In this document: positions 11,651-23,203 of the stretch, one piece after another | How positions within the stretch are numbered: position 1 is the stretch's first letter | Layout of the letters: the number at the start of each line of letters is the position of its first letter | NCBI GenBank assembly: GCA_000711775.1 | Contig: ARYC01000320.1 | Location: 62,001-126,000 of the forward strand | Direction: 5' to 3' | Source: Oxytricha trifallax | Lineage: Eukaryota > Ciliophora > Spirotrichea > Sporadotrichida > Oxytrichidae | DNA length: 64,000 nt | Program-made: the position numbers and the translations under genes | Notes under the pieces: model-generated | Told to the model about the DNA's origin: nothing | Database searches by the model: none | The model's input: only the letters and a program-made list of their open reading frames with translations

Positions 11651-14158
11651 ATGACAGGATATCAATTTAATATGACAATTCACATATTTTATGTTAGTAT
11701 TTTATATAATCCCCAGATAGTATGGTCTTAATCTATGGACATGCTTGGTGTGATATCAACTCAAGACCACATGATAGACGTCCACAGAGTAGGTTATAAG
11801 CATTAGAAAATCTTTTCAAAGGAGGATTTACTTGGACCTACTGCATTAGAATTCACAAAAAATGGTTAGCAAGTGATCATTGGTTACTAAGACGGCAAGA
11901 TCTCAGTGATTAAGAATGACAACACAGCCGAAGAACTTTTCACTTCTAAGATTGTAGACTTTGGAGCACCAATTACAGCTATTCACTATTAAGAATCAAG
12001 GTAGTTCAAGAGCTAGTACTTGAATAATGACTAGAGTCATTTGCATATTAAGCCATTGCATTCTATAGATCATAAAATATCTAAGTTGGTTTAAGAAAAG
12101 CTGCAACTACTTGAGTAAATAACTGATCTCAATGTCAAAAATAGCGCCCTTGTTTTTGCTGCTGATGCTTCCCTAAATATATCAGTGATTTATCAATGTC
12201 ATTTTCCAATTGCTTCTTTTAGCATTAGGGATTTACTGCCTCCCAACACATTTGCTTAAAACTTGATTCTAAAAATTAAAAAGATTAAAAGCACGGATGG
12301 CTGCGATAAACTACTAGCCTTGGCAGACGTCTTTTCTCATGAAATGTAATTTTAAGGATCCTTTATTTTGGAAATTGATAGTAGAATTATATCATCTCGC
12401 ATACTTCAACAAGATTGCTATCTTAAAGTCTTCTCTCATTTCCCTTAAATCGATGAATACGTGAGATATCTAGAGTCTAAAGTAGATTTATGTAAAAGTT
12501 ACTGGACTAAGTTCCATAAGCAATATTTGACAATAGTAAACCTTCTTAAACCAGACACTAAAAACAGTAAAAGTTTGTAGACCAACCCTAATGCCATGAC
12601 TGATTCAATTATTGATATGGTTATTAAAGGAAAGGTATCGCCTGTAGTTTAAAAGTTTTTTGGAGAAGAACTATATAATTGTAAGATTTTGTAGAGGCTA
12701 GATGAAAATTCATAGTTAATATTTGCTAATATTGAGGATGAAATTAATGATAAGATTATACCTGTGCTAGAAAAGATTTTACTTCTATTATAATTAAATC
12801 AACATGGTTAGTAATATCAATTATGATTTACTATATCTGAATTGAGAGGACTAGATAAAGCAAAATCTTTTGTGTTTCCATAAACAAACCAAGCTCAACC
12901 TCAACAGTCAACTTTATTCGCTCTGAATGAGTCAATAATCTAAAAGCTCATTGATTTTGTGAATTACTTTTTCCATCAAATTCATCTCTTGTAGCTTGAA
13001 ATTATGGAATCAAAAGTTGATCTTAGAAACTTCTTCGTTTTCTGCAATACCATGGTTAATAAAATGGCAAATTCAAACCATCAATAGTCACAATAGACCA
13101 ATCCTTAAGAAATTGAAAATGCCAAGAGTCACTTAGCCAGACTAAATCCAGATCAAAACAGATTGTTGAAATATTTGGAGAAAGGCGATAACATCTTTTG
13201 CTAAAATCACATTTCCAAGCAGTTTGAAGAGGGCTAGTTTAAACTACCCATTGATTCAGAGAATCAAATAGTTCAAGGATTTAACAGTGAAGACCTAGTT
13301 GAGTCAATAAAACAGTTGCAGAAATAAGAAGATGATGAGAAGGAGAGAGTGAAGCAGTCAATTGTAGAGTAATAGTAACATCAAATGATAAATATTTCTC
13401 AGATAAACTTGTCAAGCAATAACTCCTCTTCTCATAACAGTTAACAGTAGATTAATAGAAGAACTACAAGAAGATCTCAAATATCCTCTGGAGATTATAC
13501 TGCATCAGGACAAAGAACTAATCAAACAAATTTGAGGCCATCACCTGGTTAAACTTAAAACCAAAACTAAAATTAAATGTAATAGAATATCGAGACTTAG
13601 AAGATAAATTCTTAAGCATAAATTCAAGGATTCTAAATTATACCGTTAAAGACTTTATCAACAAGAGTCTTAGATCTTATTCACAAACAAATGAGAAAGC
13701 CTCTTGAAATTTTGAGTCCTTATTTTAGATACAATCAAATGATGTACTTCGAAAAAGCTGAGGATTCTGTGTTAGATATGTAAATAGCTAGCAGTGACTG
13801 CAATTTCCCAAACACTATGTATATAGCATACACAATAAATGAAAACTACCTCATGGTTATTCAATAAGACTTAAACAAGAAGAATAGAACTAGAAATATC
13901 GAATTAAAATGCTAGATTATGCAAGTGCCGGATGGCTACCAAATAAAAGAGTGTGTTTTCCATTTTAACTCTTTGGCAGTAAGAGAAGAGGGGAAACGAA
14001 GAGATGAAATGATTGTTTTGTGTTAGAGCTTAAATCAGGATGAGACAATTGTTAAAACTATCGAACTATAGCCACTAATTGAGGAATTCTCTATAAGTAA
14101 AATCATCAGTCTAGATTAGTAATTTAGTTTTAAAATTGGGCACTTTGCTAGAGAATGA
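11651..14158 (+). CDS. APC4: Anaphase-promoting complex subunit 4-like protein
   Basis: An 836-codon frame with many TAA/TAG read as Gln. Residues 23-40 (IVWSQSMDMLGVIS) match the opening WD40 blade of APC4, where the family has a W-x-P-x-MDLIA pattern. The middle carries the APC4 long-domain signature GKVSPVVQKFF and then SELRGL near residues 396-401. After a Gln/Ser/Asn-rich linker, more beta-propeller-like sequence follows (NYLMVIQQDL). APC4 is a scaffold of the APC/C ubiquitin ligase in cell-cycle control. One in-frame TGA interrupts the frame at 12824-12826, just before SELRGL. A short 42-nt GT..AG intron (12806-12847) would remove it, but would also remove the conserved motif. The true C-terminus seems to lie in the segment at 14583-14807. 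Confidence 0.7.
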
Positions 14159-14582
14159 GCAAAATTACTTAGAATTGCCACCAAATGATTAAATAATCAA
14201 ATATTGAGATTCCTAATTTTAATGTTTTATTTATATTTGACTAATGTAATGCTTGTTATAAAGGAAAATTTGAGTAATTATAAGTTGTCAAATATGACTA
14301 TCGTAATAACTCAAACTTTCTACATCTTTAATAAAACAATTATTAGGAATATAATATAAAAAGCAAACCAATCAAACAAGAAAGAAATTAAAAAGAGTAT
14401 TATTTATTGGATTGATAATAAAAAACATAAATTATTTAATTGTAATAAAAATGAAAATAGGTTTATTATTCAAGTAAGTTTATAATTTATACGAGCTAAA
14501 ACAAAATTCGATAATTTTTCTTACTTAACTCGTAATTGAATTTTTTTAAAAAAAATTCATTATAATAATTGTTTACTCTTGA

Positions 14583-14807
14583 TTAATATTATCCGATTTG
14601 CCAAATTTTTAAGCATTTACTAAATCTCTTTCAACTCTTGACTTTGAAAATAGAATACCAATTATAGAATTTGATGAGAAAGCATTCAGATATCCTAATA
14701 AAAATATTTAGGGATTGAGAGCAGGGTCTAGAGGACTATTAAACCTTATTCAGGATAATAGAGAATTGATTATTAGTTTGACTGAAAATGAGTAAATGTT
14801 GGAGTGA
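14583..14807 (+). CDS. APC4: Probable C-terminal segment of APC4
   Basis: 75 open codons, no start codon, ending at TGA. The readable part begins near FTKSLSTLDFENRIP and includes LRAGSRGLLNLIQDNREL, which resembles the last propeller strand of APC4 (a basic R-x-G-x-x-x-x-L block). It is about 425 bp after the TGA of the main frame and separated from it by very AT-rich DNA. That arrangement suggests an IES or intron between them. Direct repeats such as TTTGC (near 14145 and 14597) were seen, but none restored the frame, so the junction is unresolved. Confidence 0.45.
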
Positions 14808-14886
14808 TTTTAATTATGTAAATTTAGTTATTAAATCGTAAAGTAAAAAACTAATCTATATACTAATTTCTTCAATTTATCAAGAA

Positions 14887-16552
14887 TCAATGAAGTCTTG
14901 TCTACTTATTAAACAGGCATTCTTCATCTGCTGGAGATACTTTCATATTGTAGCTAGCCCTAATAAATCCTTCTTTAATTTCTACTAGTGGATTAGTAGG
15001 TCTTACTCCCAAACAGGTAAGAACAGTTGGGTGCTTCATGAATGAAAATCCTGACGACTCTGAACCAAGTAGACCAGAAAACATATCTTAAATTTTATCA
15101 GTGTAATATCCTTCCTCGTCAGATTATTCTACTTCACCCTTGAATATCTTCATTTACTTGATGTCTAAATTGCCATCAATAAATTTGACTCTCATTTCCT
15201 TCAATAAATTGTGTTCAAAGAATTCCATCTTCATCAATCCTTGTCCTTAGAAAAAGAATGATCTCCAATTTTTCCAGTACTTTTCTTCAAGAGGAGTAGG
15301 ACTAAAAGGATTATATTTCCCTGTATAAGCAAAGATTCCACAGCCAAAAGCCATTGAGAATTCCATTTTATTATCATCTCTGAACCAAACCTAAGAGGCT
15401 GTTAGCTCATTAGTATCAAACTTATCTGAGAGAAACTGTCTTGAAAATCCACATCTGATGTCTACTAATTTTCCATGATTGAAATCCTTAACTAAGTCAG
15501 GGAAGATTGGATATAGTGTAGTAGTCATAAATAAATTTGAAATCAATAAAAGAGCATTCTGATATTTCTTGGGTACTATAATAGAATATAGAGATAAATA
15601 TGATAAGTAAATGCTATACTTTAAGCACTAAATCTCTTAAACTGAAAACTTTATTGTTATGATAAAGAGAAAGTAGTAAATGATTGATAAAGTTTTCATC
15701 AAACACCATTTGCAAATCTTATTTCCATTCAGGAAGGTCACTAAATTATGGATAAATTTTTCTAAGTTAAGTTCCAAATTCAGAGTGATCAGCTCCTTCT
15801 AATTCATTTTCGAAAGACATCTCAATGAATTCATCGGTTAGCTTAACATTCTCAGATAAATCATAAACAAATTTATAACCAAGTCCCTTGTACTCATAAG
15901 GAATCTTTTGCCAGAGGTTTCGATCAATTTCTATAAGCCTATCCTTAATAGATTAGATCAGCTTTCTGTTTTCTTAATGTAGCCACTTTTAGATGGCAGC
16001 TTCAAACTTCTTAGTTTTGAATAGTGGAACTTGGCCTTATGCGCTGACTATAATATTTGACTCATCTAAAATGATGTTAACTTCGTCAATTAAGAACTTA
16101 GGGTACATATTGCTATTTCTGACTGTCTCTGTGGGTGTAATAATAATCTAGCCTGTTTAAACAGGAGCCTGGAATGAAATTTGCTCTAAAAAGCCGAACT
16201 CAGGTTCTTTGAGCATGCCGTGTCCATTGATTTGTAGATTATGCATTTCTAACATTATTTGACCTTCATCAAAGAATACCTCAACTTCATTCTATTTGAG
16301 ATCAGGATTTGATGGTGTGAGCTTAATGCTAATGTCCTTCATGGAAGACTGAATATCACTTAAATATGCATCTTCAACACTCAGCTTAGAGGCCTAATCA
16401 AAGATAATCTTCAAGTTGTTTTAGAATAGATCTTATAAGAGGGATTTGTAAAGTCTAATTTTGTAGAAAGACTCTTCACCTTAGCAAACAAAAGAGAGGC
16501 AAGAGATTACTAGAACCATAAAGTTTCTGTGATTCATGAAGTGCTTAAACAT
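14887..16552 (-). CDS. BPI/LBP/CETP-family lipid-binding protein
   Basis: 537 residues after removing a 52-nt GT..AG intron at 15568-15619; start and stop are both clean. The N-terminus (residues 10-24, FMVLVISCLSFV) is a plausible signal peptide, so the product is probably secreted or lumenal. The middle shows the alternating hydrophobic strands of the BPI fold: YPKFLIDEVNIILDE, then VPLFKTKKFEAAI, then a basic amphipathic helix. This is the arrangement at the first domain's end in BPI/LBP proteins, and the length (BPI about 480-490) fits. Members bind lipids or lipopolysaccharide. The gene converges on APC4, the stops being about 80 bp apart, and is followed upstream by another minus-strand gene. 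Confidence 0.5.
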
Positions 16553-16674
16553 TTTATATTTAAAAATTAATATTTTTATCAATTTATCTTGTTGTAACTA
16601 ATTCTTCTTTAGAGATTTTTTTAAAAAATGAAAAATATTAACCAATCTTAAAAATATTTAAAAAAAATAATGTC

Positions 16675-17619
16675 TCATAAAATCTGATTAATCCATTGAA
16701 TTTCTTCACTTATTACATTTTCATAGACTTATCCATTATAGAGAAATACATGCTCACTATCATAATATGAAACTTTAATTTTGTCTTTAGGAGTCAATAC
16801 TTATTTCAAAGCTTTTTCTCCTTCTTCGTTGGAAACTGCTGAGTCCTTAATTGCAAAAGCACAATAAATAGGGATACTGATGTTTTAGTAGTAGTCTTTG
16901 ATGTAATCAGGAATCTCCATGAATTCTCTTTACGACAATGCAGTCCAAGGTCCTAAGAATACAAGTGGGTCTGGAGAGGGTGTACTCAAGAATGTATAAT
17001 CTTCATTGGGAGGAGTAAAAGTTGGAGGTCTCATTATCTTCATTGGTTCTGTTTTACAGGTTTCTTTTACTTCCTATTCATAATTCGGATCTCTGTTTAA
17101 TCTTCCAAAAGCTGGAGCATGGAATAGAAATGCATTGAACAACTGTGATTGATCCTTTAGATATTATAATCTTGAACAAGAAATCGCTACTCTTGATCCT
17201 AAACTATAACCAAAAGCAAGAATAGGAATAGAGTTTTCTTTGTATTGAAAAGCATAGTACTCCTGAACTTTCATTATAAAGTTGTAGCCATCTTATTGAT
17301 AATTTTCCATCGAGTGAATCATGCCCCTTTCTCCCTCACTACTTCCAAACCCAAGTGAATCATAACCCACCACATCATATCCAGCATCAGCAAACATCTT
17401 TGCTATGTATATGTATCTTTGCATGTGAGAACCTAACCCATGAAATAGAACAATAATCGCTTTGGGTTTTTCCTGCTCGTTAAGAGATTTATTGAATGGG
17501 TATCTACTTGTCATTAGTTTTGACGAATTATCTTGACAAGACTTTAAGTCTAAGAAATCATGCTCTGGCCATGATACAGCATAGAAGTTCAGATTCTTTT
17601 CTTTTTGAGTTTGTTCCAT
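16675..17619 (-). CDS. Alpha/beta hydrolase, monoacylglycerol lipase-like
   Basis: A single uninterrupted frame of 314 residues, with Gln coded by TAA/TAG at several places. HG at residues 60-61 in LFHGLGSH forms the oxyanion-hole motif. Ser139 sits in the nucleophile elbow GYSLG. Asp259 (AIKDSAV) and His290 (DSEHVF) are in the right places for the other two triad residues. The order HGxGxH, GxSxG, D, H and the length match serine-aminopeptidase S33/monoacylglycerol lipase-type hydrolases, which cleave lipid esters. No signal peptide is obvious. The stop lies 123 bp from the start of the neighbouring BPI-like gene on the same strand. The substrate cannot be told from sequence. Confidence 0.8.
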
Positions 17620-17875
17620 TAATAATTTATTATTTTTTTTTCAGATTCAATGAAGATATTCATCTACATTAATTATGAATTTCATTTTTTCTTTGCCATA
17701 ATAGAAAGTCGATTAAAATATTTTAAAAAGCTAATTCATTTATAATCTTTGATTGCTTTTTAATAAAAATTAATATATATTATTAAAGTTTTATTAAATT
17801 GTTACTTCTCTAAAAATAATCTAATAACTTTTCTATTTTTTTCGAGTCAGCAACAATACTTTACTTTAAATCAAT

Positions 17876-17929
17876 GGGGGGAGGAAGTTTCCTGACAAGA
17901 GGGAAGTTTCCTGTCAAGTAAAGTATTTT

Positions 17930-17960
<31 letters not shown>

Positions 17961-18379
17961 TATATAAATTTTTATTAGTAAAAATAAAATAATTTAATTA
18001 ATAATTTTTAACTCATCAAATGGCTAAAGGATAATTTAAACATTTTTAAGAGTTAAATTTATAAATTGCAATTATTTTCTGATATCATTACTAGAGATAT
18101 AGGACCATATTTTTATTATTAGTTTTGAAAAACTAATGTAAAATAAGTTGATATATAAATGAAAATATTGTTCAGCATAAAGTAGATCTTTGAATACTTT
18201 ATGATTGATAGGTTAAATTGTTGAATTAAAAATGTGTGAAAATCAAAGAAGGAGTTTATAGTGGTCAAAAATAATATTTCCATTAATAAAAAATCTATTA
18301 AAAAAATAATAATTTTCTTGAAAGGAAACTTCCCTAAAATTTTATTTTATCATAAACCTTGACAGGAAACTTCCCCCCC
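17876..18379. mobile_element. 504-bp inverted-repeat element with 8-bp target duplication
   Basis: Both ends carry G6-7 followed by GGAAGTTTCCTG/CAAG sequences in inverted orientation, and each end has two tandem copies of the GGGAAGTTTCCTGTCAAG unit (17884-17918 left, 18315-18379 right). The direct repeat AAATCAAT flanks it exactly at 17868-17875 and 18380-18387. The interior is AT-rich with a (TA)n run at 17931-17961 and no ORF. An 8-bp duplication is typical of hAT-type transposition, so this is probably a nonautonomous hAT-like MITE. Confidence 0.7.
17931..17961. repeat. (TA)n microsatellite
   Basis: An almost uninterrupted TA dinucleotide run inside the 504-bp element. Confidence 0.85.
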
Positions 18380-18803
18380 AAATCAATATACAAAAACTTT
18401 TGATTATCAAAGATTTTTTATTGAATATGCCAAAATTTTAGCATAAAAAATTATCAGTGAATGTGTGACCTATCCCACAAAAAATTACAATACCTCTTTT
18501 TGGTTTTTATATTTAATTTAATTCCATAATATATTGATGTCTATAGTTTTGAGCTTTGATTCATTATTTCAAGATTTCAAATCAGGAAAGTTCAAGATTG
18601 GCCAATCAATTGCATATATGATTAAGTTCTTATTCAATCAAAGCTGCTATAAAATTTTTAAGTAATTTTTTTAAATTATATTAATTTAAAGAATCTAGTT
18701 TGAAAAACATGAACTAATTTTCAATTATTTTAATGAATTTCAATTATAATTTATTATCAAATTGTTTTAGCCTCAATTTGAGAAATTATATAATTATAAA
18801 TTA

Positions 18804-19343
18804 ATGGCATTTATTTACAATTTAGCTAAGAACTTTCCAAAAACTAATTCTATCTAAAACTCAAATCACTTATTTCAGCTATTAAACCTATAGGCACACT
18901 TTAACTTTTCAACAAAATAAGACAATAATTTTAGAAGGTTTATAATCCCAGAGAATTTATTAGAAATAAATCACAGTCGTAGTAGTGGTCCTGGTGGTTA
19001 AAATGTAAATAAAGTGAATACAAAAGTAGAATTACGATTTAATTTAAACGATTGCTTTTGGCTACCAGACGATGTCAAGGAGAGGCTGAGAGAGTAGAGA
19101 CCTTAAAATATTAATAATAATGGAGATTTCATTTGTGTAAGTTAGGAACACAGATATTAAGAATCTAATCACAGGGAGGCATTACAAAAGATGCAGGAAT
19201 ATATAAACACTGCTAGTATTATTCCTAAGGAGAGGGTAGTTGAAGAGTTTTAAGAAAGTGAGAAACAGGAATTTAGAAGAATTGACTATAAAAGAAAGAG
19301 AAGCAATGTTAAAAGTCTTAGAGGATCTAATTTCAATTACTGA
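18804..19343 (+). CDS. ICT1-type peptidyl-tRNA hydrolase (class I release-factor GGQ domain)
   Basis: An uninterrupted ATG-to-TGA frame of 179 residues. The GGQ motif lies at residues 64-66 within SSGPGGQNVNKVNTK, the signature of class I release factors and of the stand-alone ICT1/YaeJ family. The protein ends in a basic tail (DYKRKRSNVKSLRG), as ICT1 proteins do, and lacks the codon-recognition domains of full release factors. The first 40 residues are rich in Asn, Ser and hydrophobics and could be a mitochondrial presequence. The expected role is release of peptides from stalled mitochondrial ribosomes. The Gln of GGQ is itself coded by TAA. No IES is needed to read it. Confidence 0.85.
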
Positions 19344-20364
19344 TTTTAAAAGTGTTTTATCATATTATTTTGTATTGCAATTTCATATTTATTATTTTCA
19401 ATCATCTATAAACAATTAATAAATGTTTTTGTTACTTTTATCATTAAAACATTTAAAAAATAAATTTTTCTAGACTTTCATTTAATTATTTATTTTCTAA
19501 TTATATTTAATTATCATATATTAAAATATTGAAATTTATCAAGCAATTAATTATTTTAGATTTTTTAATTGATGCTTTCACTAATAAGTATTTATATTTA
19601 AGTTTAATCTTGAAAAATATTTGACAAAAAAACCAAATTAAAATTAAAAAAAGTTTCTTATTTTTTCTTATCAATATCCTCTATAATATTTCTTGGTCTA
19701 GAGAATTAATTTTATTAACTAACCATCATATTGCGTGAACTTTGTGTTTTAGTCCATGATAAGTTTAATAAAATTGCTATTAATTTTGAAGAATTTAACA
19801 ATTTATTGGATCTAAAACTGTTTTTCTATTTTTAGTTTAAAACTTTTTTTAAAGTTTAAGGGATTAATATTCTCCATGTGTTATGCTTTATAAGAATTGA
19901 ATCCTTTGTTTATATTATAAAATAAGTAATAATATATTTATTAAAATATAACTTATTCACTGATTATGAAATTTTTATTGGACCTAAATTTAATATATTA
20001 TTTTAAAATCATAAATTTATTCAATTATTATAACTAGGACATTGTTAATTTATCAACCTTTTTTAGCAAAGGGATAAATATTAAATTAAAAGGCTTGAAA
20101 ATCTTATCTGATAATGATTAATATTAACAATTTAATAAATATATTATAATCTTGATTAGAATATTTTATATTAAATATTTACTTTAAATATTTTGATAAA
20201 TTAAATAAATTATAAATAGAAAAGAGGGATTAATCTATATACTTAGCATTTATGCTACAATATTTAAAATTAAAAATAAAATTTAAATTATTTTTCTAAA
20301 TCAATTGAGATATAAAAGGAAATTTGAATTCAATATTTATAATTAATTAATTTTAAAGCAAAGA
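19344..20364. other. AT-rich spacer
   Basis: About 1 kb of roughly 80 percent AT sequence with no island of coding composition and no repeat that I recognise. Confidence 0.5.
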
Positions 20365-20455
20365 ATGTAATCTTCTACATCTTAAGATACAGACTTTCAA
20401 GAAAATGTCATTTCAAGAAAAATGAACAAGATCTTTTCAGACCCCTTTCTTTGCA
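20365..20455 (+). CDS. Possible first MDS or exon of a dispersed gene
   Basis: An ATG with a short open island (MQSSTSQDTDFQENV, then KMNKIFSDPF) of clearly higher coding content than the surrounding AT-rich DNA. It stops being convincing after about 28 codons. A second small island (AGCAGCG..) occurs near 21042-21078. These could be 5' segments of the dispersed gene that is readable from 29182, but no pointer joins them in frame, so the link is a guess. Confidence 0.3.
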
Positions 20456-21670
20456 TTAATTAAATTATTAATTTTAATTAATATATAGTTTTAATAAATA
20501 TAAAATGCCTAAAAAAGCTTAAAATATTAGAGATAATAAAATAAAAATGAATATAATTTGAAAAATATATAAATTCTAAGTGATCAATTAATTAAGGTCT
20601 AAATTAAGTATTAAATTATGAAATTCCAACATTGCTTGTAAATACATAAAAAATAGAAAATTGATAAATTTATAATTGTAATTAAGTGTAAGATTTAATA
20701 AAAGATGACATTATTATCATTAAATATTATTTTTATTATTGTTTTTTAAACAATAAGTGTTTGGTAAATTAAATTCATTTATTATTTAGTATATAACTTT
20801 TATTAATTATAAGTTTGAAATTAAATTCTAAATTTACAGTTCTTTATCCTTCAATTTAAGTAAATATTTAAAATATTTAAAAAAATAAATTTATGATTAA
20901 GAATATATTTGACTGTACTCATGGAAAAACTAAAAATTAATTTGTTAGTTGATAATTAAAATTTATTTTTTTGTGATTTAGTGTAATAATAAAGTACTTG
21001 TTTAAATAATTGATATATAATATATCAATTATTTAATATATGCAGCAGCGTCTTATTTCCAGACACCTACCATCTTTTTAATTAAAATATAAAATTTTCT
21101 AATACAATTTTTAAATATTTTAAAATAATTATAAAATGAAATACTTACGATTATTTATATTTTCTTAATTATTATAAGGGAATTTGAATTTGAATTTAAA
21201 AAATAATAAAATATCAATTGCTCAAATTTAAAGTAAATTTGAACGTATAACAATATTGTATTTAAAGTTAAATTAGCAAAAGGATTAATATTATACTATC
21301 ATTACGTTTATAACTTAAAAATGTTTTTTAAAATTGAATATTAAAAATATATAAACTATTTTGTAAGTATAATTTCGCATAACTACTTATTTAATTAAAT
21401 TTAATTATTAATATACAAACTCAAATAAAAAATATAAGTAGTAATAGTTTTGAGAGAAAGATAAATAATTATAAAAATAAAGATTACTTTGAATTTTATA
21501 TCTTTAATTTATTTTAAACTAAAACTAACTTGATAATTTATAATTTAATAAAAATCAATCTGAATCGACTGTTTTCATAAAACACTTATTGAGCAATTTT
21601 GAATTTAAAAATTCAATCAGATTTTGTTCATAAATCATTTTTAGTCATAAATTAATATTTTTTAAACAAT

Positions 21671-22882
21671 TTATAATTAATATATTTTAAGTCATTATTA
21701 ATCCAACATATTCGAAGTATGAAATTGAATAAAAATAAATTGCAAAACTAATTATTTGAATAATTAACTTCCATTATTAATAAAATACAAAAAATCAGGT
21801 AATTTGAGAAATTTATACATTAAAGTTAGTTATGAATTAATTACAACTGGCACTTATTACCTTTATTAGAAAAAGAGTGAATAGATATATATTATAAAAA
21901 CGCGGTTTGAGAGATTTATTTTTTAAATATAAATTAAGCGCTTAAATAGCATTTTTTGGTTTATTTGTTTTTAAGTTTATATGATTTTTGTTATGTTTTT
22001 TGTTTTTTCTATTCAACCAACATACTCTAAATTGAAAAAGTAAGAGAGAGGTGGATTTTGCCTCTATTTTCTTTCCACTTTCTCACATCTAGAGATGCTG
22101 TCTTATATATGTGTTTATGATTAATTTCGTTCAAGCTAGTAGAATACTCAGAATTTATTATTTCAAATCATCTGTGATAATCATACTTTCGTTTTTTGAT
22201 AATCTCGCAAAGATAAATTTATTAAATTGGTATTTGATGGTCGTTGGTGAGCCTAAAGGTTAAGACTGGACCAAAAAACGTGCAACCCATCTAATGGAAT
22301 TCCTTACTGAGAGGTGTTTATCTGGTAAATAATTCTTCGAACCTTCCATTAAAGACGTATCTTTAGAAAGGGTCCCTTGATCAGCGGAGACAAAAGGAAC
22401 ATTTTAGTACCTACCATCGATCATCGTAGATGTGCTGATCTCTTCACTTTCATCATCGTCCCCTTTAATTTGAGGAGGCTCTTCGGATTAGGTTACAGTT
22501 GGGTAAGCTATGACCAAAGCACGTCGTCGAAGGATGAGATTTCGTCTTCCTGTCGAAGTAGTGGGAGGGTTGAATGAGTTGGTAAGTTGGGATTTTGTTG
22601 TCTTAGTTGTTAGATGTGATGAGATTTTGAGATCACATTTTAAATATATTTCTAGTAATCTTTAATTGAAAATCCCTTTAATATGAATAAAGGTAATAAG
22701 TGCCAGTTGTAATTAATTCATAACTAACTTTAATGTATAAATTTCTCAAATTACCTGATTTTTTGTATTTTATTAATAATGGAAGTTAATTATTCAAATA
22801 ATTAGTTTTGCAATTTATTTTTATTCAATTTCATACTTCGAATATGTTGGATTAATATTGACTTAAAATATATTAATTATAA
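21671..22882. mobile_element. 1.2-kb element with 197-bp inverted arms and one ORF (long-TIR element B)
   Basis: The left arm 21671-21867 and right arm 22686-22882 are close reverse complements, with a few mismatches and indels. The 818-bp loop is richer in GC on its right half and encodes a minus-strand ORF. The plan is the same as element A at 8447-9539 (long arms, small coding loop), although neither arms nor ORFs are visibly similar. No TBE terminal sequence is present and no clear target duplication was found. Confidence 0.65.
22131..22640 (-). CDS. ORF in loop of long-TIR element B, unrecognised
   Basis: 170 codons open to a TGA at 22131-22133, with TAA read as Gln. There is no ATG at the upstream end; the frame is open into the right arm. 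The translation begins in a Thr/Asn/Pro-rich basic stretch with RRNLILRRRALV, passes through an acidic linker (KGDDDESEEIST) and ends in a hydrophobic/charged region (VARFLVQSQPLGS). The composition and the acidic linker argue that this was a real protein. I recognise no domain. Confidence 0.4.
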
Positions 22883-23040
22883 AAATTTAAATTTATTTTA
22901 AGATTTAAATGAAAATGCTCACATATTTACTTGTTTTTATATATTCATTGATTTCTTAAATAAACTTATATTTAAGTCGATAATATTATAATTAATGTTA
23001 AATTTTTAAATCTTGTACAAACATTGGGATTTGTGTATCA

Positions 23041-23203
23041 TAAATCAGAGACTAGAAGAGAAGAAAGGAAAGAACTTTAAAATTTTAAAATTTATATTTC
23101 CCTTAAAATATCTTTTTAATTTGAGTATTTGTTTTAACAGGAGTTGAAGGAGCTTACCGCCAGAAAGAAACATCAAGGATCGACAAAAAAAGTGAAAACT
23201 TTG
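23041..23203 (+). CDS. Small exon-like islands, unrecognised
   Basis: 23141-23203 is a 21-codon island bounded by an acceptor (TTTTAACAG) and a donor (GTAAGA). It reads ELKELTARKKHQGS and is Lys-rich. A second island at 23041-23078 reads QRLEEKKGKN. A further small island is at 23577-23625 (YKPVDQGLTSELLL). These look like exons or MDSs of a gene cut by AT-rich inserts, just left of TBE copy 1. They could belong with the dispersed gene that resumes at 29182. Confidence 0.3.

Noticed and set aside
22377..22577. 66-codon plus-strand ORF in element B
   Set aside because: Lies antisense to the longer, better-composed minus-strand ORF of the loop.
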